Positions 8,823 through 18,245 are shown, counted from the stretch's first letter. The stretch: DNA of 64,000 nucleotides from Clostridium sp. OF03-18AA (GCF_003478035.1 NZ_QUEP01000008.1:1-64000), one strand, 5' to 3'. Program-made: numbers and translations. The notes: generated from the letters alone by a model not told the origin.

Positions 8823-10641
8823 TAAACAGCATCAAAAGAATCCAACGAATGCAGATCTGACCAGAAAGGAAACGACAGAATTGAAACGATACAAAAAATA
8901 CATCACCCCGTATCTCAGTGCCTTCGTGATCGGTCCGCTGATGATGCTCACCGAGGTGGCGGGAGAGGTCATGCTCCCGAAATTTATGTCCATGATCATC
9001 AACAACGGTGTCGCGAGTCGAAATGTTGCCTATATCGGAAAGATGGGTACACTGATGGTCCTTACTGTCCTTTTTATGGCGGTGGGTGGGATCCTCGGCG
9101 CCTACTTTTCCGCAAAGGCGTCCATCTCCTTTACCAGTGACATGAGAAACGATCTCTTCAGAAAGGTTCAGCAGTTCTCCTTTGAGAACATCGACGGCTA
9201 CAGCACCGGTTCTCTCGTCACGAGGCTCACGAACGATGTCCAGCAGGTTCAGAACGTCCTGATGATGGGTCTACGCATGGCGCTTAGGGCGCCCGGAATG
9301 TTTCTCGGCGCCCTGATCATGGCGTTTATGATGAACCGTCAGCTTGCGGTCATCATCCTCATCGTGATCCCACTTCTTCTCACGGCGATCATTCTGATCT
9401 TAAAGACTGCATTCCCGCGTTTTGGGGAGATGCAGAGGAGACTGGACCGTTTGAATTCCGGGATCCAGGAATCCCTGACAAATGTCCGTGTGGTCAAATC
9501 CTTTGTCCGGGAGGATCATGAGATCGAAAAATTCAGCAGACTGAACCGCGACTTAAAGGAGAGCAGTCTCCGGGCCCTCCGGATCGTGATCACCACGATG
9601 CCGGTGATGATGTTCGCCATGAACGTGACGACACTGGCTGTCGTCTGGTATGGAGGAAATATCATCATTGCCGGAAAGATGCCGGTGGGGGATCTCACTG
9701 CGTTTACGACGTATATCGTGCAGATCCTGATGTCCCTCATGATGCTTTCCATGGTATTCTTACAGAGCTCCCGCGCCAGCGCATCCATGAAGCGGATCAA
9801 TGAGATCTTTGACACAGAGATCGGCTTAAATGATGATAATGCGAAAAATAAGGATAAAAAAGTCACGGAAGGCCGTGTGGAGTTTAAGAATGTAAGCTTT
9901 GGCTACAGCGGAGAGAACGGGAGAAAGGATCTCGTTCTGGAAGGGATCTCCTTTACGGCAGAACCGGGACAGACGATCGGGATCATCGGCTCCACGGGAA
10001 GCGGAAAGACCTCCCTTGTGCAGCTGATCCCGAGACTCTATGATGTGACCGGAGGTGAAGTCCTTGTCGACGGCGTGAACGTCAAAGAGTACTCTTTAAA
10101 ACACCTTCGTGAGGGTGTCGGCATGGTCCTTCAGAAAAATGTCCTTTTCTCGGGAACGATCGAGGAAAATCTCCGATGGGGAAATGAGGACGCGCCGATG
10201 GAGGATGTGATCCGGTTTTCAGAGAGCGCCCAGGCAGATCCCTTCGTTAAGACCTTCAAAAACGGGTACGACACCGAGATGGGGCAGGGCGGCGTCAATG
10301 TCTCCGGCGGTCAGAAACAGCGTCTCTGTATCGCGAGAGCACTCTTAAAGCGCCCGAAGATCCTGATCCTGGATGATTCCACCAGCGCTGTTGACACGGC
10401 GACGGAGGCGAAGATCCGGGAGAGTCTCTATCATGATCTCAAGGATACCACAAAGATCATCATCGCCCAGAGGATCTCCTCCGTTCAGGAGGCAGACCAG
10501 ATTCTGGTACTGGAGGACGGAAAGATCATCGGTCACGGAACCCACGAGGAACTTTTAAAGACCTGTGAGACATACAGCGAGATCTATACGACCCAGATCG
10601 GAAATCAGTCCATTGGGGCAGGAGAGGAGGCGGCAGTATGA
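8815..10641 (+). CDS. ABC exporter half-transporter with a degenerate ATP site
   Basis: The 608-residue protein has an N-terminal six-helix exporter domain (about 30-330) and a C-terminal nucleotide-binding domain. Walker A is GSTGSGKT and the signature is VSGGQ. Walker B reads ILILDDSTSAVD, so the catalytic Glu is Asp, and the switch-loop His is Gln (IIAQRISSV). The next gene has canonical residues, so the two probably form an asymmetric heterodimer of the BmrCD/TM287-288 kind. The ATG at 8815 lies inside the MATE gene and has a weak binding site. A TTG at 8881 after AAAGGAAAC is a possible alternative start. It overlaps the next gene by four bases. Confidence 0.93.
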   Translation: MRDKQHQKNPTNADLTRKETTELKRYKKYITPYLSAFVIGPLMMLTEVAGEVMLPKFMSMIINNGVASRNVAYIGKMGTLMVLTVLFMAVGGILGAYFSAKASISFTSDMRNDLFRKVQQFSFENIDGYSTGSLVTRLTNDVQQVQNVLMMGLRMALRAPGMFLGALIMAFMMNRQLAVIILIVIPLLLTAIILILKTAFPRFGEMQRRLDRLNSGIQESLTNVRVVKSFVREDHEIEKFSRLNRDLKESSLRALRIVITTMPVMMFAMNVTTLAVVWYGGNIIIAGKMPVGDLTAFTTYIVQILMSLMMLSMVFLQSSRASASMKRINEIFDTEIGLNDDNAKNKDKKVTEGRVEFKNVSFGYSGENGRKDLVLEGISFTAEPGQTIGIIGSTGSGKTSLVQLIPRLYDVTGGEVLVDGVNVKEYSLKHLREGVGMVLQKNVLFSGTIEENLRWGNEDAPMEDVIRFSESAQADPFVKTFKNGYDTEMGQGGVNVSGGQKQRLCIARALLKRPKILILDDSTSAVDTATEAKIRESLYHDLKDTTKIIIAQRISSVQEADQILVLEDGKIIGHGTHEELLKTCETYSEIYTTQIGNQSIGAGEEAAV

Positions 10642-12512
10642 GCGTCACGAGAGCAGACCGCGAAGCGAGTCTGAAAAAACGATATGCCGGACGCGTGGCA
10701 GCCGCACCGAAAAGGAGAGGAATGGGAAGAGGACCGGGTGCTCCCAGAGGCGGAGGACGCCCAAAGAGCACAGGAGCGGCCTTAAAGCGCCTGCTTTCTT
10801 ATCTGGAAGCGGACAGGCTCCGGATGGGGATCGCATTTTTCTGTGTCATTGTAAACACGGTGGCGACACTGACCGGTTCCTATATGCTGCGCCCGATCAT
10901 CAACCGCTTTATTGCACCGCCGGACGGAAGTCCCGGAGATGTGGCGGGACTTTTTAAAGGGCTGACCATGATGGCGTGCGTCTATCTTCTGGGGGTTATC
11001 GCAAATTATCTCCAGTCAAGACTGATGTTAGAGGTTGCCCAGAGCGCCCTTGTGCGGATCCGGACAGACCTCTTTACAAAGATGCAGAAGCTTCCGGTGA
11101 GATTTTACGATACAAATTCCAATGGGGATCTGATGAGCCGCTTCACAAACGACGTGGACACCATCGGAAATATGCTGAGCAGTACTCTTGTGCAGCTCTT
11201 TTCCGGAACCTTAAGCATCATCGGAACCTTGTTCCTCATGCTTTACACGAACATCTGGCTGACAGCTGTGACCCTGATCATGATCCCGCTCATGTTGCGG
11301 GCCGGCGGAGAAGTCGCAAAGCGGAGTCAGAAATACTTCAGCGCCCAGCAGTCGGCTCTCGGTGCTTTAAACGGATACATCGAGGAGACCATCACCGGAC
11401 AGAAGGTAGTAAAAGTCTTCTGCCATGAGGAGATCGCGGAGGAAGAATTTGATATATTAAACAGGGATCTCCGCGAAAAACAGATCCGCGCCCAATTCCT
11501 TGGGGGCATGATGGGACCTGTGATGAACAACTTAAGCCAGATAAACTATTCCCTGACGGCGTGCATCGGCGGGATCCTCTGCGTGGTGAAAAACTTCGAT
11601 GTCGGCGGGCTCACGGTATTTTTGAACTTTTCGAGACAGTTCTCAAGGCCGATCAACGAGATCTCCATGCAGGTCTCCAACGTGTTCTCAGCCCTCGCCG
11701 GAGCGGAGCGCGTTTTCTCCGTGATGGATGAGGAGCCGGAGGCGGCGGATGATAAGGACGCAGTATCCATGGACGGTATGAGCGGGGAAGTGGTATTAGA
11801 TCATGTGACCTTCGGCTATAACCCGGACAAGGTCATCTTAAAGGATATCAGCCTCTACGCGAGGCCGGGACAGAAGATCGCCTTCGTGGGTTCCACAGGA
11901 GCCGGAAAGACGACGATCACGAACCTCATCAACCGCTTCTACGATATCCAGAGCGGGACCATCACTATCGACGGCGTTGATATCTGCCATATTAAGCGGG
12001 ACGAGCTGCGCCGCCACATCGCCATGGTTCTTCAGGACACCCACCTGTTTACGGGAACGGTCATGGAGAATATCCGCTACGGAAGGCTTGATGCCACAGA
12101 CGAGGAGGTCATTCAGGCGGCGAAGATGGCATCTGCCCATTCCTTTATCATGCGGCTTCCAAAGGGCTATGACACCGTTCTTGAGAGCGACGGCGCGAAC
12201 TTGAGCCAGGGCCAGAGGCAGCTTCTTAATATCGCGAGAGCGGCGGTATCCAAGGCGCCGATCCTGATCCTCGATGAAGCGACGAGTTCTGTCGATACGA
12301 GAACAGAAAAGCACATCGAGCAGGGCATGGATCGTCTGATGGCAGAACGGACCACCTTCGTGATCGCCCACCGTCTCTCCACCGTGCGGAACGCCAACGC
12401 CATCATGGTTCTGGAGAATGGAGAGATCATCGAGCGCGGTGATCATGAGGATCTCCTGAAAGAAAAAGGACGTTATTACCGATTGTATACAGGTATGGCT
12501 GAATTAAATTAG
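10638..12512 (+). CDS. ABC exporter half-transporter, canonical partner
   Basis: This 624-residue protein starts with a basic, Gly/Arg-rich stretch (about 1-50), then six membrane helices and a nucleotide-binding domain. The ATP-site motifs are GSTGAGKT (Walker A), LSQGQ (signature), ILILDEATSSVD (Walker B with catalytic Glu) and VIAHRLST (switch His). The ATGA overlap with the upstream gene and the GAGGAGG site support translational coupling and a heterodimer in the cell membrane. Multidrug or lipid export is the family norm; the substrate is not evident. A terminator follows. Confidence 0.95.
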   Translation: MSVTRADREASLKKRYAGRVAAAPKRRGMGRGPGAPRGGGRPKSTGAALKRLLSYLEADRLRMGIAFFCVIVNTVATLTGSYMLRPIINRFIAPPDGSPGDVAGLFKGLTMMACVYLLGVIANYLQSRLMLEVAQSALVRIRTDLFTKMQKLPVRFYDTNSNGDLMSRFTNDVDTIGNMLSSTLVQLFSGTLSIIGTLFLMLYTNIWLTAVTLIMIPLMLRAGGEVAKRSQKYFSAQQSALGALNGYIEETITGQKVVKVFCHEEIAEEEFDILNRDLREKQIRAQFLGGMMGPVMNNLSQINYSLTACIGGILCVVKNFDVGGLTVFLNFSRQFSRPINEISMQVSNVFSALAGAERVFSVMDEEPEAADDKDAVSMDGMSGEVVLDHVTFGYNPDKVILKDISLYARPGQKIAFVGSTGAGKTTITNLINRFYDIQSGTITIDGVDICHIKRDELRRHIAMVLQDTHLFTGTVMENIRYGRLDATDEEVIQAAKMASAHSFIMRLPKGYDTVLESDGANLSQGQRQLLNIARAAVSKAPILILDEATSSVDTRTEKHIEQGMDRLMAERTTFVIAHRLSTVRNANAIMVLENGEIIERGDHEDLLKEKGRYYRLYTGMAELN

Positions 12513-12532
12513 TAAAAACTAACAGAAAATGG

Positions 12533-12572
12533 AAAAAAGTGGACGGAATCGCGGTTCCTGTCCGCTTTTTTT
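12533..12572 (+). terminator. Terminator after the exporter operon
   Basis: GTGGACGGAA (12539-12548) pairs imperfectly with TTCCTGTCCGC (12555-12565), followed by a run of seven T. The A run before the stem makes it potentially bidirectional. Confidence 0.8.
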
Positions 12573-12678
12573 GTTGAAAACTTCATTTTCTTAAGCGGTT
12601 TCCCACCATATTTTTGTTTTTTTTTTGATACAAACGCCGAAAAAGGCCATTTCTGTTAAAAAGTTAACCGATTTCCAA

Positions 12679-12707
12679 TTGTAGAAAAATTCCAAATATG
12701 CTATACT
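12679..12707 (+). promoter_or_regulatory. Promoter of the rnf operon
   Basis: TTGTAG (12679-12684), 17 bases, TATACT (12702-12707). It lies 48 bases before the rnfC start. Confidence 0.65.
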
Positions 12708-12754
12708 ACGAGTTGATGGGTACTATGAAATTTTATAGAAAGAAGGTTTGTTAA

Positions 12755-14083
12755 ATGGGTCTGAGCACATTTATAGGCGGCGTTCATCCTTATGAGGGAA
12801 AAGAACTGTCCGCAGATAAGCCGATTCAGGTGATCCAGCCGAAGGGTGAGCTGGTTTATCCTCTCTCCCAGCATATCGGTGCTCCGGCGAAACCACTTGT
12901 TGCCAAGGGTGACAAGGTTCTGGTTGGCCAGAAGATCGCTGAAGCAGGCGGCTTCATTTCCGCAAATGTTATCTGTTCCGTATCCGGTACAGTAAAGGGA
13001 ATCGAACCGCGTCTGGTTGCGAACGGAGCAATCGTACAGTCCATTATCGTTGAGAACGATAACGAGTACACAGCAATCGAAGGTTTTGGCGAAAAACGCG
13101 ATTACACAAAACTTTCCAAGGAAGAGATCCGGAATATCGTAAAAGAAGCCGGTATCGTAGGTCTTGGCGGCGCAGGTTTCCCGACCAACGTAAAACTTGC
13201 ACCGAAGGATGACAACGCGATCGATCACATTATCGTAAACGCGGCTGAGTGTGAGCCGTATCTGACAAGTGACTATCGCCTGATGATGGAGCAGCCGGAG
13301 AGACTGATCGGCGGCATCAAAGTCATGTTAAGCATGTTCCCGAACGCGAAAGGCGTGATCGGAATCGAGGAGAACAAGCCGGAGGCGATCAAGCTTCTGG
13401 AAGGTCTCGTAAAAGACGAGCCAAAGATCACGGTATGTCCGTTAAAGACAAAGTACCCGCAGGGCGGCGAGCGTTTCCTGATCTATGCGGTTACAGGCGG
13501 ACGCGAGATCAACTCCACGATGCTTCCGGCGGATGCAGGATGTATCGTAGATAACGTAGACACTGTTATTTCTATTTATAACGCTGTCTGCGAGAGCACA
13601 CCGTTAATTCGTAAGATCATTACTGTTACCGGTGATGCGGTTAAAAACCCGCAGAACTTCCAGGTTCCGCTTGGTATGTGCTACCGCGAGATCCTTGAAG
13701 CTGCAGGCGGCTTTAAGGAAGAGCCGGAGAAGATGATCTCTGGTGGTCCTATGATGGGACAGGCATTATTCTCTCTGGACATTCCGGTTATGAAGAACTC
13801 CTCTGCCCTGACCTGCTTCACAAAAGATCAGGTTGCAGCAAATCCGGAATCTCCGTGTATCCGCTGTGGACGCTGTATCGAGGTATGTCCAGGTCATGTT
13901 GTTCCGCAGATGATGATGGCGGCAGCAGAAAGAAATGATCTTGCCCTGTTCGAAAAATTAAATGGTATGGAGTGCTGCGAATGCGGCTCCTGTACTTTCA
14001 TCTGCCCTGCACACAGACCGCTGACACAGGCATTCAAAGAGATGCGTAAAGCTGTCATGGCAGCCAGAAGAAAGAAAGCGTAG
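12755..14083 (+). CDS. rnfC: Rnf complex subunit C (NADH-interacting flavoprotein)
   Basis: RnfC is the peripheral subunit that exchanges electrons with NAD+/NADH. The 442-residue product has the Complex I 51-kDa-like core, including GLGGAGFPT (about residue 133) and AECEPYLTSDYR. Two 4Fe-4S motifs lie near the C-terminus: CIRCGRCIEVCP (about 367-378) and CCECGSCTFICP (about 406-417). The start follows AGAAGG. It opens a six-gene operon in the order C-D-G-E-A-B, typical of Clostridia. Confidence 0.97.
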   Translation: MGLSTFIGGVHPYEGKELSADKPIQVIQPKGELVYPLSQHIGAPAKPLVAKGDKVLVGQKIAEAGGFISANVICSVSGTVKGIEPRLVANGAIVQSIIVENDNEYTAIEGFGEKRDYTKLSKEEIRNIVKEAGIVGLGGAGFPTNVKLAPKDDNAIDHIIVNAAECEPYLTSDYRLMMEQPERLIGGIKVMLSMFPNAKGVIGIEENKPEAIKLLEGLVKDEPKITVCPLKTKYPQGGERFLIYAVTGGREINSTMLPADAGCIVDNVDTVISIYNAVCESTPLIRKIITVTGDAVKNPQNFQVPLGMCYREILEAAGGFKEEPEKMISGGPMMGQALFSLDIPVMKNSSALTCFTKDQVAANPESPCIRCGRCIEVCPGHVVPQMMMAAAERNDLALFEKLNGMECCECGSCTFICPAHRPLTQAFKEMRKAVMAARRKKA

Positions 14084-14095
14084 GAGGTGTGACAA

Positions 14096-15040
14096 ATGAG
14101 TAAATTATTAAACGTATCATCATCCCCTCACGTACGCTGCGGTGTTTCCACAAAAAACTTAATGTACGATGTGGCGATCGCAATGCTTCCGGCTACGATC
14201 TGGGGCGTGATGCAGTTCGGTATCTATTCCCTTATCGTTGTTGTTGCAACGGTTCTTTCCTGTGTACTCAGTGAGTACCTTTTTGAGACACTGATGCACA
14301 AGCCGGTTACCATCAGTGACGGCAGTGCCCTTGTCACAGGTATGATCTTAGGCTTAAATATGCCGCCGGCAATTCCGTTATGGATGCCGATCCTTGGCGG
14401 TGTATTCGCAATCATCGTCGTAAAACAGCTTTACGGCGGACTTGGTCAGAACTGGATGAACCCGGCTCTGGCAGCGAGATGCTTTATGCTGATCTCCTTT
14501 GCACAGGCTATGACAAAGTTCACAGACCCGGTAACAGACGCAGTTGCGAGCGCAACTCCTCTTGCGGCGATCAAAGCCGGTGATACATATGATCTTGCAG
14601 CTATGTTCATTGGTAAGATTCCGGGAACCATCGGTGAGGTTTCCGTAATTGCCCTTTTAATCGGTGCAGCTTACCTGCTCGTTAAGAAAGTAATTACGAT
14701 CCGCATCCCGGCAGCATACATCCTTTCCTTCGCAGTATTCGCATTTATCTTCGGCCAGCACAATATTAACTACGTGCTCGCAGAGGTTTGCGGCGGCGGA
14801 CTGATCTTCGGTGCATTCTTCATGGCTACCGACTATGTAACAAGCCCGATCACTGCAAAAGGACAGATCGTATTCGGTATCTGCCTTGGTATTTTAACAG
14901 GACTGTTCCGTATCTTCGGAAGCGGTGCAGAGGGCGTTTCCTACGCAATTATCTTCTGCAACATGCTTGTTCCGTTGATTGAGAAGGTAACTCTCCCGAC
15001 AGCATTCGGAAAAGGGGGTAAGAAAAATGGCAGCAAGTAA
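14096..15040 (+). CDS. rnfD: Rnf complex subunit D
   Basis: This 314-residue membrane subunit of the ferredoxin:NAD+ oxidoreductase is related to NqrB. Family features are the ISDGSALVTGMILGL region, GGLGQNWMNPALAARCF, the SATPLA segment where FMN is covalently bound to Thr in the family, and FFMATDYVTSP near residue 240. About nine hydrophobic helices are apparent. The start is preceded by TAGGAGG, 13 bases after rnfC. It overlaps rnfG by 14 bases. Confidence 0.97.
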   Translation: MSKLLNVSSSPHVRCGVSTKNLMYDVAIAMLPATIWGVMQFGIYSLIVVVATVLSCVLSEYLFETLMHKPVTISDGSALVTGMILGLNMPPAIPLWMPILGGVFAIIVVKQLYGGLGQNWMNPALAARCFMLISFAQAMTKFTDPVTDAVASATPLAAIKAGDTYDLAAMFIGKIPGTIGEVSVIALLIGAAYLLVKKVITIRIPAAYILSFAVFAFIFGQHNINYVLAEVCGGGLIFGAFFMATDYVTSPITAKGQIVFGICLGILTGLFRIFGSGAEGVSYAIIFCNMLVPLIEKVTLPTAFGKGGKKNGSK

Positions 15041-15644
15041 GTCTGGATTCATGAAAGATGCCCTGATCCTTTTTGCGATCACCCTGGTTTCCGGTTTATG
15101 TCTCGGTGTTGTCTATGATGTGACAAAAGCTCCGATCGAGGCGGCTACCATCGCAGCCAACAATGCAACCTACAAACAGGTCCTTCCGGAGGCAGAGAGC
15201 TTCGATGACGTGGAAGGTTCCACAGAAAAGATCGCTGAGACAGCTGATGAGATCGCAAACCTCGGCTTCGGCGGCGTTGCGATCGAGTCCGTTCTCGAGG
15301 CAAAGGACGCAAGCGGCGAAGTAGTAGGACATGTGATCAACTCCCTGTCCAACGACTCCTACGGCGGAGCTGTCAAGCTCTCCATCGGCTTTGATGCAGA
15401 CGGCACTATCACAGGTGTTGGTATCCGTGAGACAAGTGATACTCCTGGTCTTGGCTTAAAGGCAAAAGATGATGACTACAGAAATCAGTACGTTGGCAAG
15501 AACTGCGAGAGCTTAAGCGTAACAAAATCCGGTTCTGCGTCTGACACTGAGATCAATGCCATCAGCGGTGCCACCATCACATCAAACGCTACAACAAACG
15601 CAGTCAATGCAGCTTTATACTATCTGCATAACTGCTTAAACTAG
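15027..15644 (+). CDS. rnfG: Rnf complex subunit G (covalent FMN)
   Basis: This 205-residue protein has one N-terminal membrane helix (about 8-30) and an extracytoplasmic FMN-binding domain. The flavinylation motif SGATITS is present near residue 180, the Thr being the FMN attachment site in the family. RnfG carries electrons on the outer face of the membrane within the Rnf pump. Its start lies inside the end of rnfD after GGGGG. Confidence 0.97.
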   Translation: MAASKSGFMKDALILFAITLVSGLCLGVVYDVTKAPIEAATIAANNATYKQVLPEAESFDDVEGSTEKIAETADEIANLGFGGVAIESVLEAKDASGEVVGHVINSLSNDSYGGAVKLSIGFDADGTITGVGIRETSDTPGLGLKAKDDDYRNQYVGKNCESLSVTKSGSASDTEINAISGATITSNATTNAVNAALYYLHNCLN

Positions 15645-15657
15645 GAGGTGGGCATTC

Positions 15658-16491
15658 ATGAATAAATGCGTAGAACGTTTATATAACGGTATTATCAAGG
15701 AAAACCCAACCTTCATCCTGATGTTAGGTATGTGTCCGACTCTTGCGACGACAACATCCGCCATCAACGGTCTCGGCATGGGACTTTCCACAACAGCCGT
15801 ACTGATGTTTTCCAACCTGCTGATCTCCGCACTGCGTAAGATCATTCCGGACAGAGTCCGTATTCCGGCATTCATCGTAGTCGTAGCCAGCCTGGTTACA
15901 GTCGTACAGCTCTTAATGCAGGGCTACGTTCCGTCCCTGTATGCATCCCTGGGTATTTATATCCCGCTTATCGTTGTTAACTGTATCATCCTTGGCCGTG
16001 CAGAGGCATATGCCTGCAAGAACGGTCCGGTTGAATCTTTCTTCGATGGTCTTGGTATGGGACTTGGATTCTCCCTTTCCCTTACCGTCATCGGTATGTG
16101 CCGTGAGCTCTTCGGTGCAGGTGCGATCTTCGGACACACCATCATTCCGGAAGCTTACCACATTTCCATCATCATCCTTGCACCGGGTGCTCTGTTCACT
16201 CTGGCTATGCTTTCCGCGATCCAGAACAAGCTCCGTCTTCCATGCGCGACCAACGGTGACGCACCGAAGTCTGACCTTGTATGCGGCGGTAACTGCGCAA
16301 GCTGTGCAGGCTGTGTCAGCATGACAAACCATGCTGCTCTTGCTGAGAAGAAGGCAGAGGAAGCAGCAGCCGCAGCGGCAGCAAAGAAGGCAGCAGCAGA
16401 GAAGGCTCTCGCAGCTAAGAAGGCAGCTGAGGCTGCAAAAGCGGCAGAGGCAGCTAAGACTGAAGCAGCAGACGCCGGCAAAGAAAATTAA
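15658..16491 (+). CDS. rnfE: Rnf complex subunit E with an unusual Cys and Ala/Lys-rich C-terminal tail
   Basis: Residues 1 to about 200 form the six-helix RnfE/NqrD membrane subunit (PTFILMLGMCPTLA, GMGLGFSLSLTVIGMCRELFG). It has the internal symmetry with RnfA that builds the core of the pump. The protein then continues about 75 residues beyond the family's usual end. The tail first has a cysteine cluster CGGNCASCAGC (about 206-216), then an Ala/Lys/Glu-rich helix-forming stretch. The cysteines could hold an iron-sulfur cluster or zinc. The start follows TAGGAGG and rnfA follows 15 bases later. Confidence 0.95.
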   Translation: MNKCVERLYNGIIKENPTFILMLGMCPTLATTTSAINGLGMGLSTTAVLMFSNLLISALRKIIPDRVRIPAFIVVVASLVTVVQLLMQGYVPSLYASLGIYIPLIVVNCIILGRAEAYACKNGPVESFFDGLGMGLGFSLSLTVIGMCRELFGAGAIFGHTIIPEAYHISIIILAPGALFTLAMLSAIQNKLRLPCATNGDAPKSDLVCGGNCASCAGCVSMTNHAALAEKKAEEAAAAAAAKKAAAEKALAAKKAAEAAKAAEAAKTEAADAGKEN

Positions 16492-16506
16492 GGAGGAAAT
16501 GGAGAA

Positions 16507-17082
16507 ATGAAAGAACTTTTATTGATCGCCATCGGTTCTGCCCTGGTGAATAACGTTGTTTTAAGCCAGTTCCTCGGTCTTTGCCCGTTCCTTGGTGTAT
16601 CCAAGAAAACAGAGACAGCAGCTGGTATGGGCGCTGCAGTCGTATTCGTTATTACGATTGCATCTGCCTGCACAAGCCTTGTTTATGATTTCGTTCTCGT
16701 AAAGCTCCATATCGAGTATTTACAGACGATCGTATTTATCCTTGTAATCGCGGCTCTGGTACAGTTCGTTGAGATGTTCTTAAAGAAGAACATGGTAAGC
16801 CTTTATGAGGCACTCGGCGTATACCTTCCGTTAATTACAACAAACTGTGCGGTTCTCGGTGTTGCGCTGACAAACGTACAGAAGGGCTACAACTTCATTC
16901 AGAGTGTCGTAAACGGTATCGGTATTTCCGTTGGATTCCTGATCGCCATCGTCCTGCTTGCAGGTATCCGTGAGAAGATCGAGCACAATGATGTGCCGCA
17001 CGCTTTCCAGGGATCCCCGATCGTCCTGATCACAGCAAGCTTAATGTCGATCGCTCTCTTCGGATTTTCCGGAATGATTTAA
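16507..17082 (+). CDS. rnfA: Rnf complex subunit A
   Basis: This 191-residue six-helix membrane subunit is homologous to NqrE. Recognisable segments are NNVVLSQFLGLCPFLGVSK near the start and EALGVYLPLITTNCAVLG in the fourth helix. The conserved Cys residues in these half-helices are thought to bind an intramembrane iron-sulfur cluster together with RnfE. It lies between rnfE and rnfB with short spacers and AGGAGG-type sites on both sides. Confidence 0.97.
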   Translation: MKELLLIAIGSALVNNVVLSQFLGLCPFLGVSKKTETAAGMGAAVVFVITIASACTSLVYDFVLVKLHIEYLQTIVFILVIAALVQFVEMFLKKNMVSLYEALGVYLPLITTNCAVLGVALTNVQKGYNFIQSVVNGIGISVGFLIAIVLLAGIREKIEHNDVPHAFQGSPIVLITASLMSIALFGFSGMI

Positions 17083-17095
17083 GGAGGAACGAGAG

Positions 17096-17890
17096 ATGAA
17101 CATGACAGGCATTATCATCGCTGCTGCGGTTGTCGGTATCGTCGGTATCGTCATCGGCGTACTCCTTGGAATCGCCAGCGAGAAGTTTAAAGTAGAAGTA
17201 GACGAGAAGGAAATTCTGGTTCGTGCAGAGCTTCCGGGCAACAACTGCGGCGGCTGCGGTTACGCAGGCTGTGACGCTCTTGCAAAAGCAATTGCAGAGG
17301 GCAAGGCAAAGGTTGACCAGTGTCCGGTCGGCGGCGCTCCGGTAGGAGAAAAGATCGCTGCGATCATGGGCGTTGAGGCTGGTTCCGCTGAGAAGAAGGT
17401 TGCATTTGTAAAATGTAAAGGTACCTGCGATAAGGCAACCGTGAAATACAACTATTATGGTATTGACGACTGTCACAAGATCGCAGATGCAGTTCCGGGC
17501 GGCGGCTCCAAGGGCTGTAACTACGGATGTCTCGGTTCCGGAAGCTGTGTGAAGGCATGTCAGTTTGACGCGATCCATGTTGTAAACGGTGTTGCCGTTG
17601 TCGACAAGGAGAAGTGTGTTGCCTGTGGTAAGTGTGCGGAGGCTTGTCCGCGTCACCTGATCGAGCTTGTTCCGTACAAGGCAAACCACCTCGTACAGTG
17701 CAGCTCCCACGACAAAGGACCGGCTGTCAAGAAGGTCTGCGAGGCAGGCTGTATCGGATGTACGCTCTGCACAAAGCAGTGTGAATTCGATGCGATCCAT
17801 ATGGATAACAACGTTGCTGTGATCGATTACACAAAGTGTACCGGCTGCGGCAAGTGCGCGGCGAAGTGTCCGGCCCATGTTATTATCTGA
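17096..17890 (+). CDS. rnfB: Rnf complex subunit B (ferredoxin-interacting iron-sulfur protein)
   Basis: RnfB accepts electrons from reduced ferredoxin. The 264-residue product has one N-terminal membrane helix (about 3-27), a 4Fe-4S domain with NCGGCGYAGCDALA (about 50-63) and a Cys-rich GCNYGCLGSGSCVKAC segment. Three further ferredoxin motifs follow: CVACGKCAEACP, CIGCTLCTKQC and CTGCGKCAAKCP at the C-terminus. The start follows AAGGAGG. It is the last gene of the operon, with a strong terminator 26 bases after the stop. Confidence 0.97.
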   Translation: MNMTGIIIAAAVVGIVGIVIGVLLGIASEKFKVEVDEKEILVRAELPGNNCGGCGYAGCDALAKAIAEGKAKVDQCPVGGAPVGEKIAAIMGVEAGSAEKKVAFVKCKGTCDKATVKYNYYGIDDCHKIADAVPGGGSKGCNYGCLGSGSCVKACQFDAIHVVNGVAVVDKEKCVACGKCAEACPRHLIELVPYKANHLVQCSSHDKGPAVKKVCEAGCIGCTLCTKQCEFDAIHMDNNVAVIDYTKCTGCGKCAAKCPAHVII

Positions 17891-17915
17891 TTGGGTAACA
17901 ACTTGTAGAAAAATG

Positions 17916-17957
17916 AAAGACCCGCGGAAGATGAGAAAGTCTTCCGGCGGGTCTTTT
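17916..17957 (+). terminator. Terminator of the rnf operon
   Basis: AAAGACCCGCGGAAGA (17916-17931) pairs with TCTTCCGGCGGGTCTTT (17940-17956) with a one-base bulge, followed by the rest of the T run. Confidence 0.9.
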
Positions 17958-17958
17958 T

Positions 17959-18090
17959 TGTGTAATAGGAGATTACAAGGAATTTCCTATTACACAAAAG
18001 GCACTAACATGACAATGATACATACTCGCGCGAAGATGCAGATTGTCGCAAGCGACCGCGCGAGAATACGCCAAGGTGCATTCTTTATTA
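17959..18090 (+). repeat. Interspersed palindromic repeat, copy B
   Basis: The first element is an imperfect palindrome based on TGTGTAATAGGA...TCCTATTACACA (17959-17996). The second is a hairpin with outer stem CTCGCGCG/CGCGCGAG (18025-18032/18057-18064) and inner stem GTCGC/GCGAC with an AA loop (18045-18056). The same layout recurs at 26751 and 37117. Confidence 0.8.
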
Positions 18091-18141
18091 TTTTCACTAA
18101 AGAGATTTGGATGATTAGAACAGTTGGGAGAAGATTATTTG

Positions 18142-18185
18142 AAAAAAGATCCCAGAGAAGTGCCTGTATAGAACTCCCTGGGATC
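18142..18185 (-). terminator. Terminator of the carbamate kinase gene
   Basis: GATCCCAG (18148-18155) pairs with CTGGGATC (18178-18185). On the minus strand the stem is followed by a T run (the A run at 18142-18147). Confidence 0.75.
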
Positions 18186-18245
18186 ATATTCTTGTTTGTT
18201 CCAGATTTAAATAAGATTGACCTAAGCCAAATCAGAATGTATTGC

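Noticed and set aside
12701..13228. 175-residue minus-strand open frame opposite rnfC
   Set aside because: It lies opposite a certain rnfC start and promoter and has no supporting signals.
16155..16481. Ala-rich minus-strand open frame opposite the rnfE tail
   Set aside because: It mirrors the Ala/Lys codon repeats of rnfE and has no start signals.
17030..17878. 282-residue minus-strand open frame opposite rnfB
   Set aside because: rnfB is certain from its ferredoxin motifs, and the antisense frame shows no family pattern or binding site.
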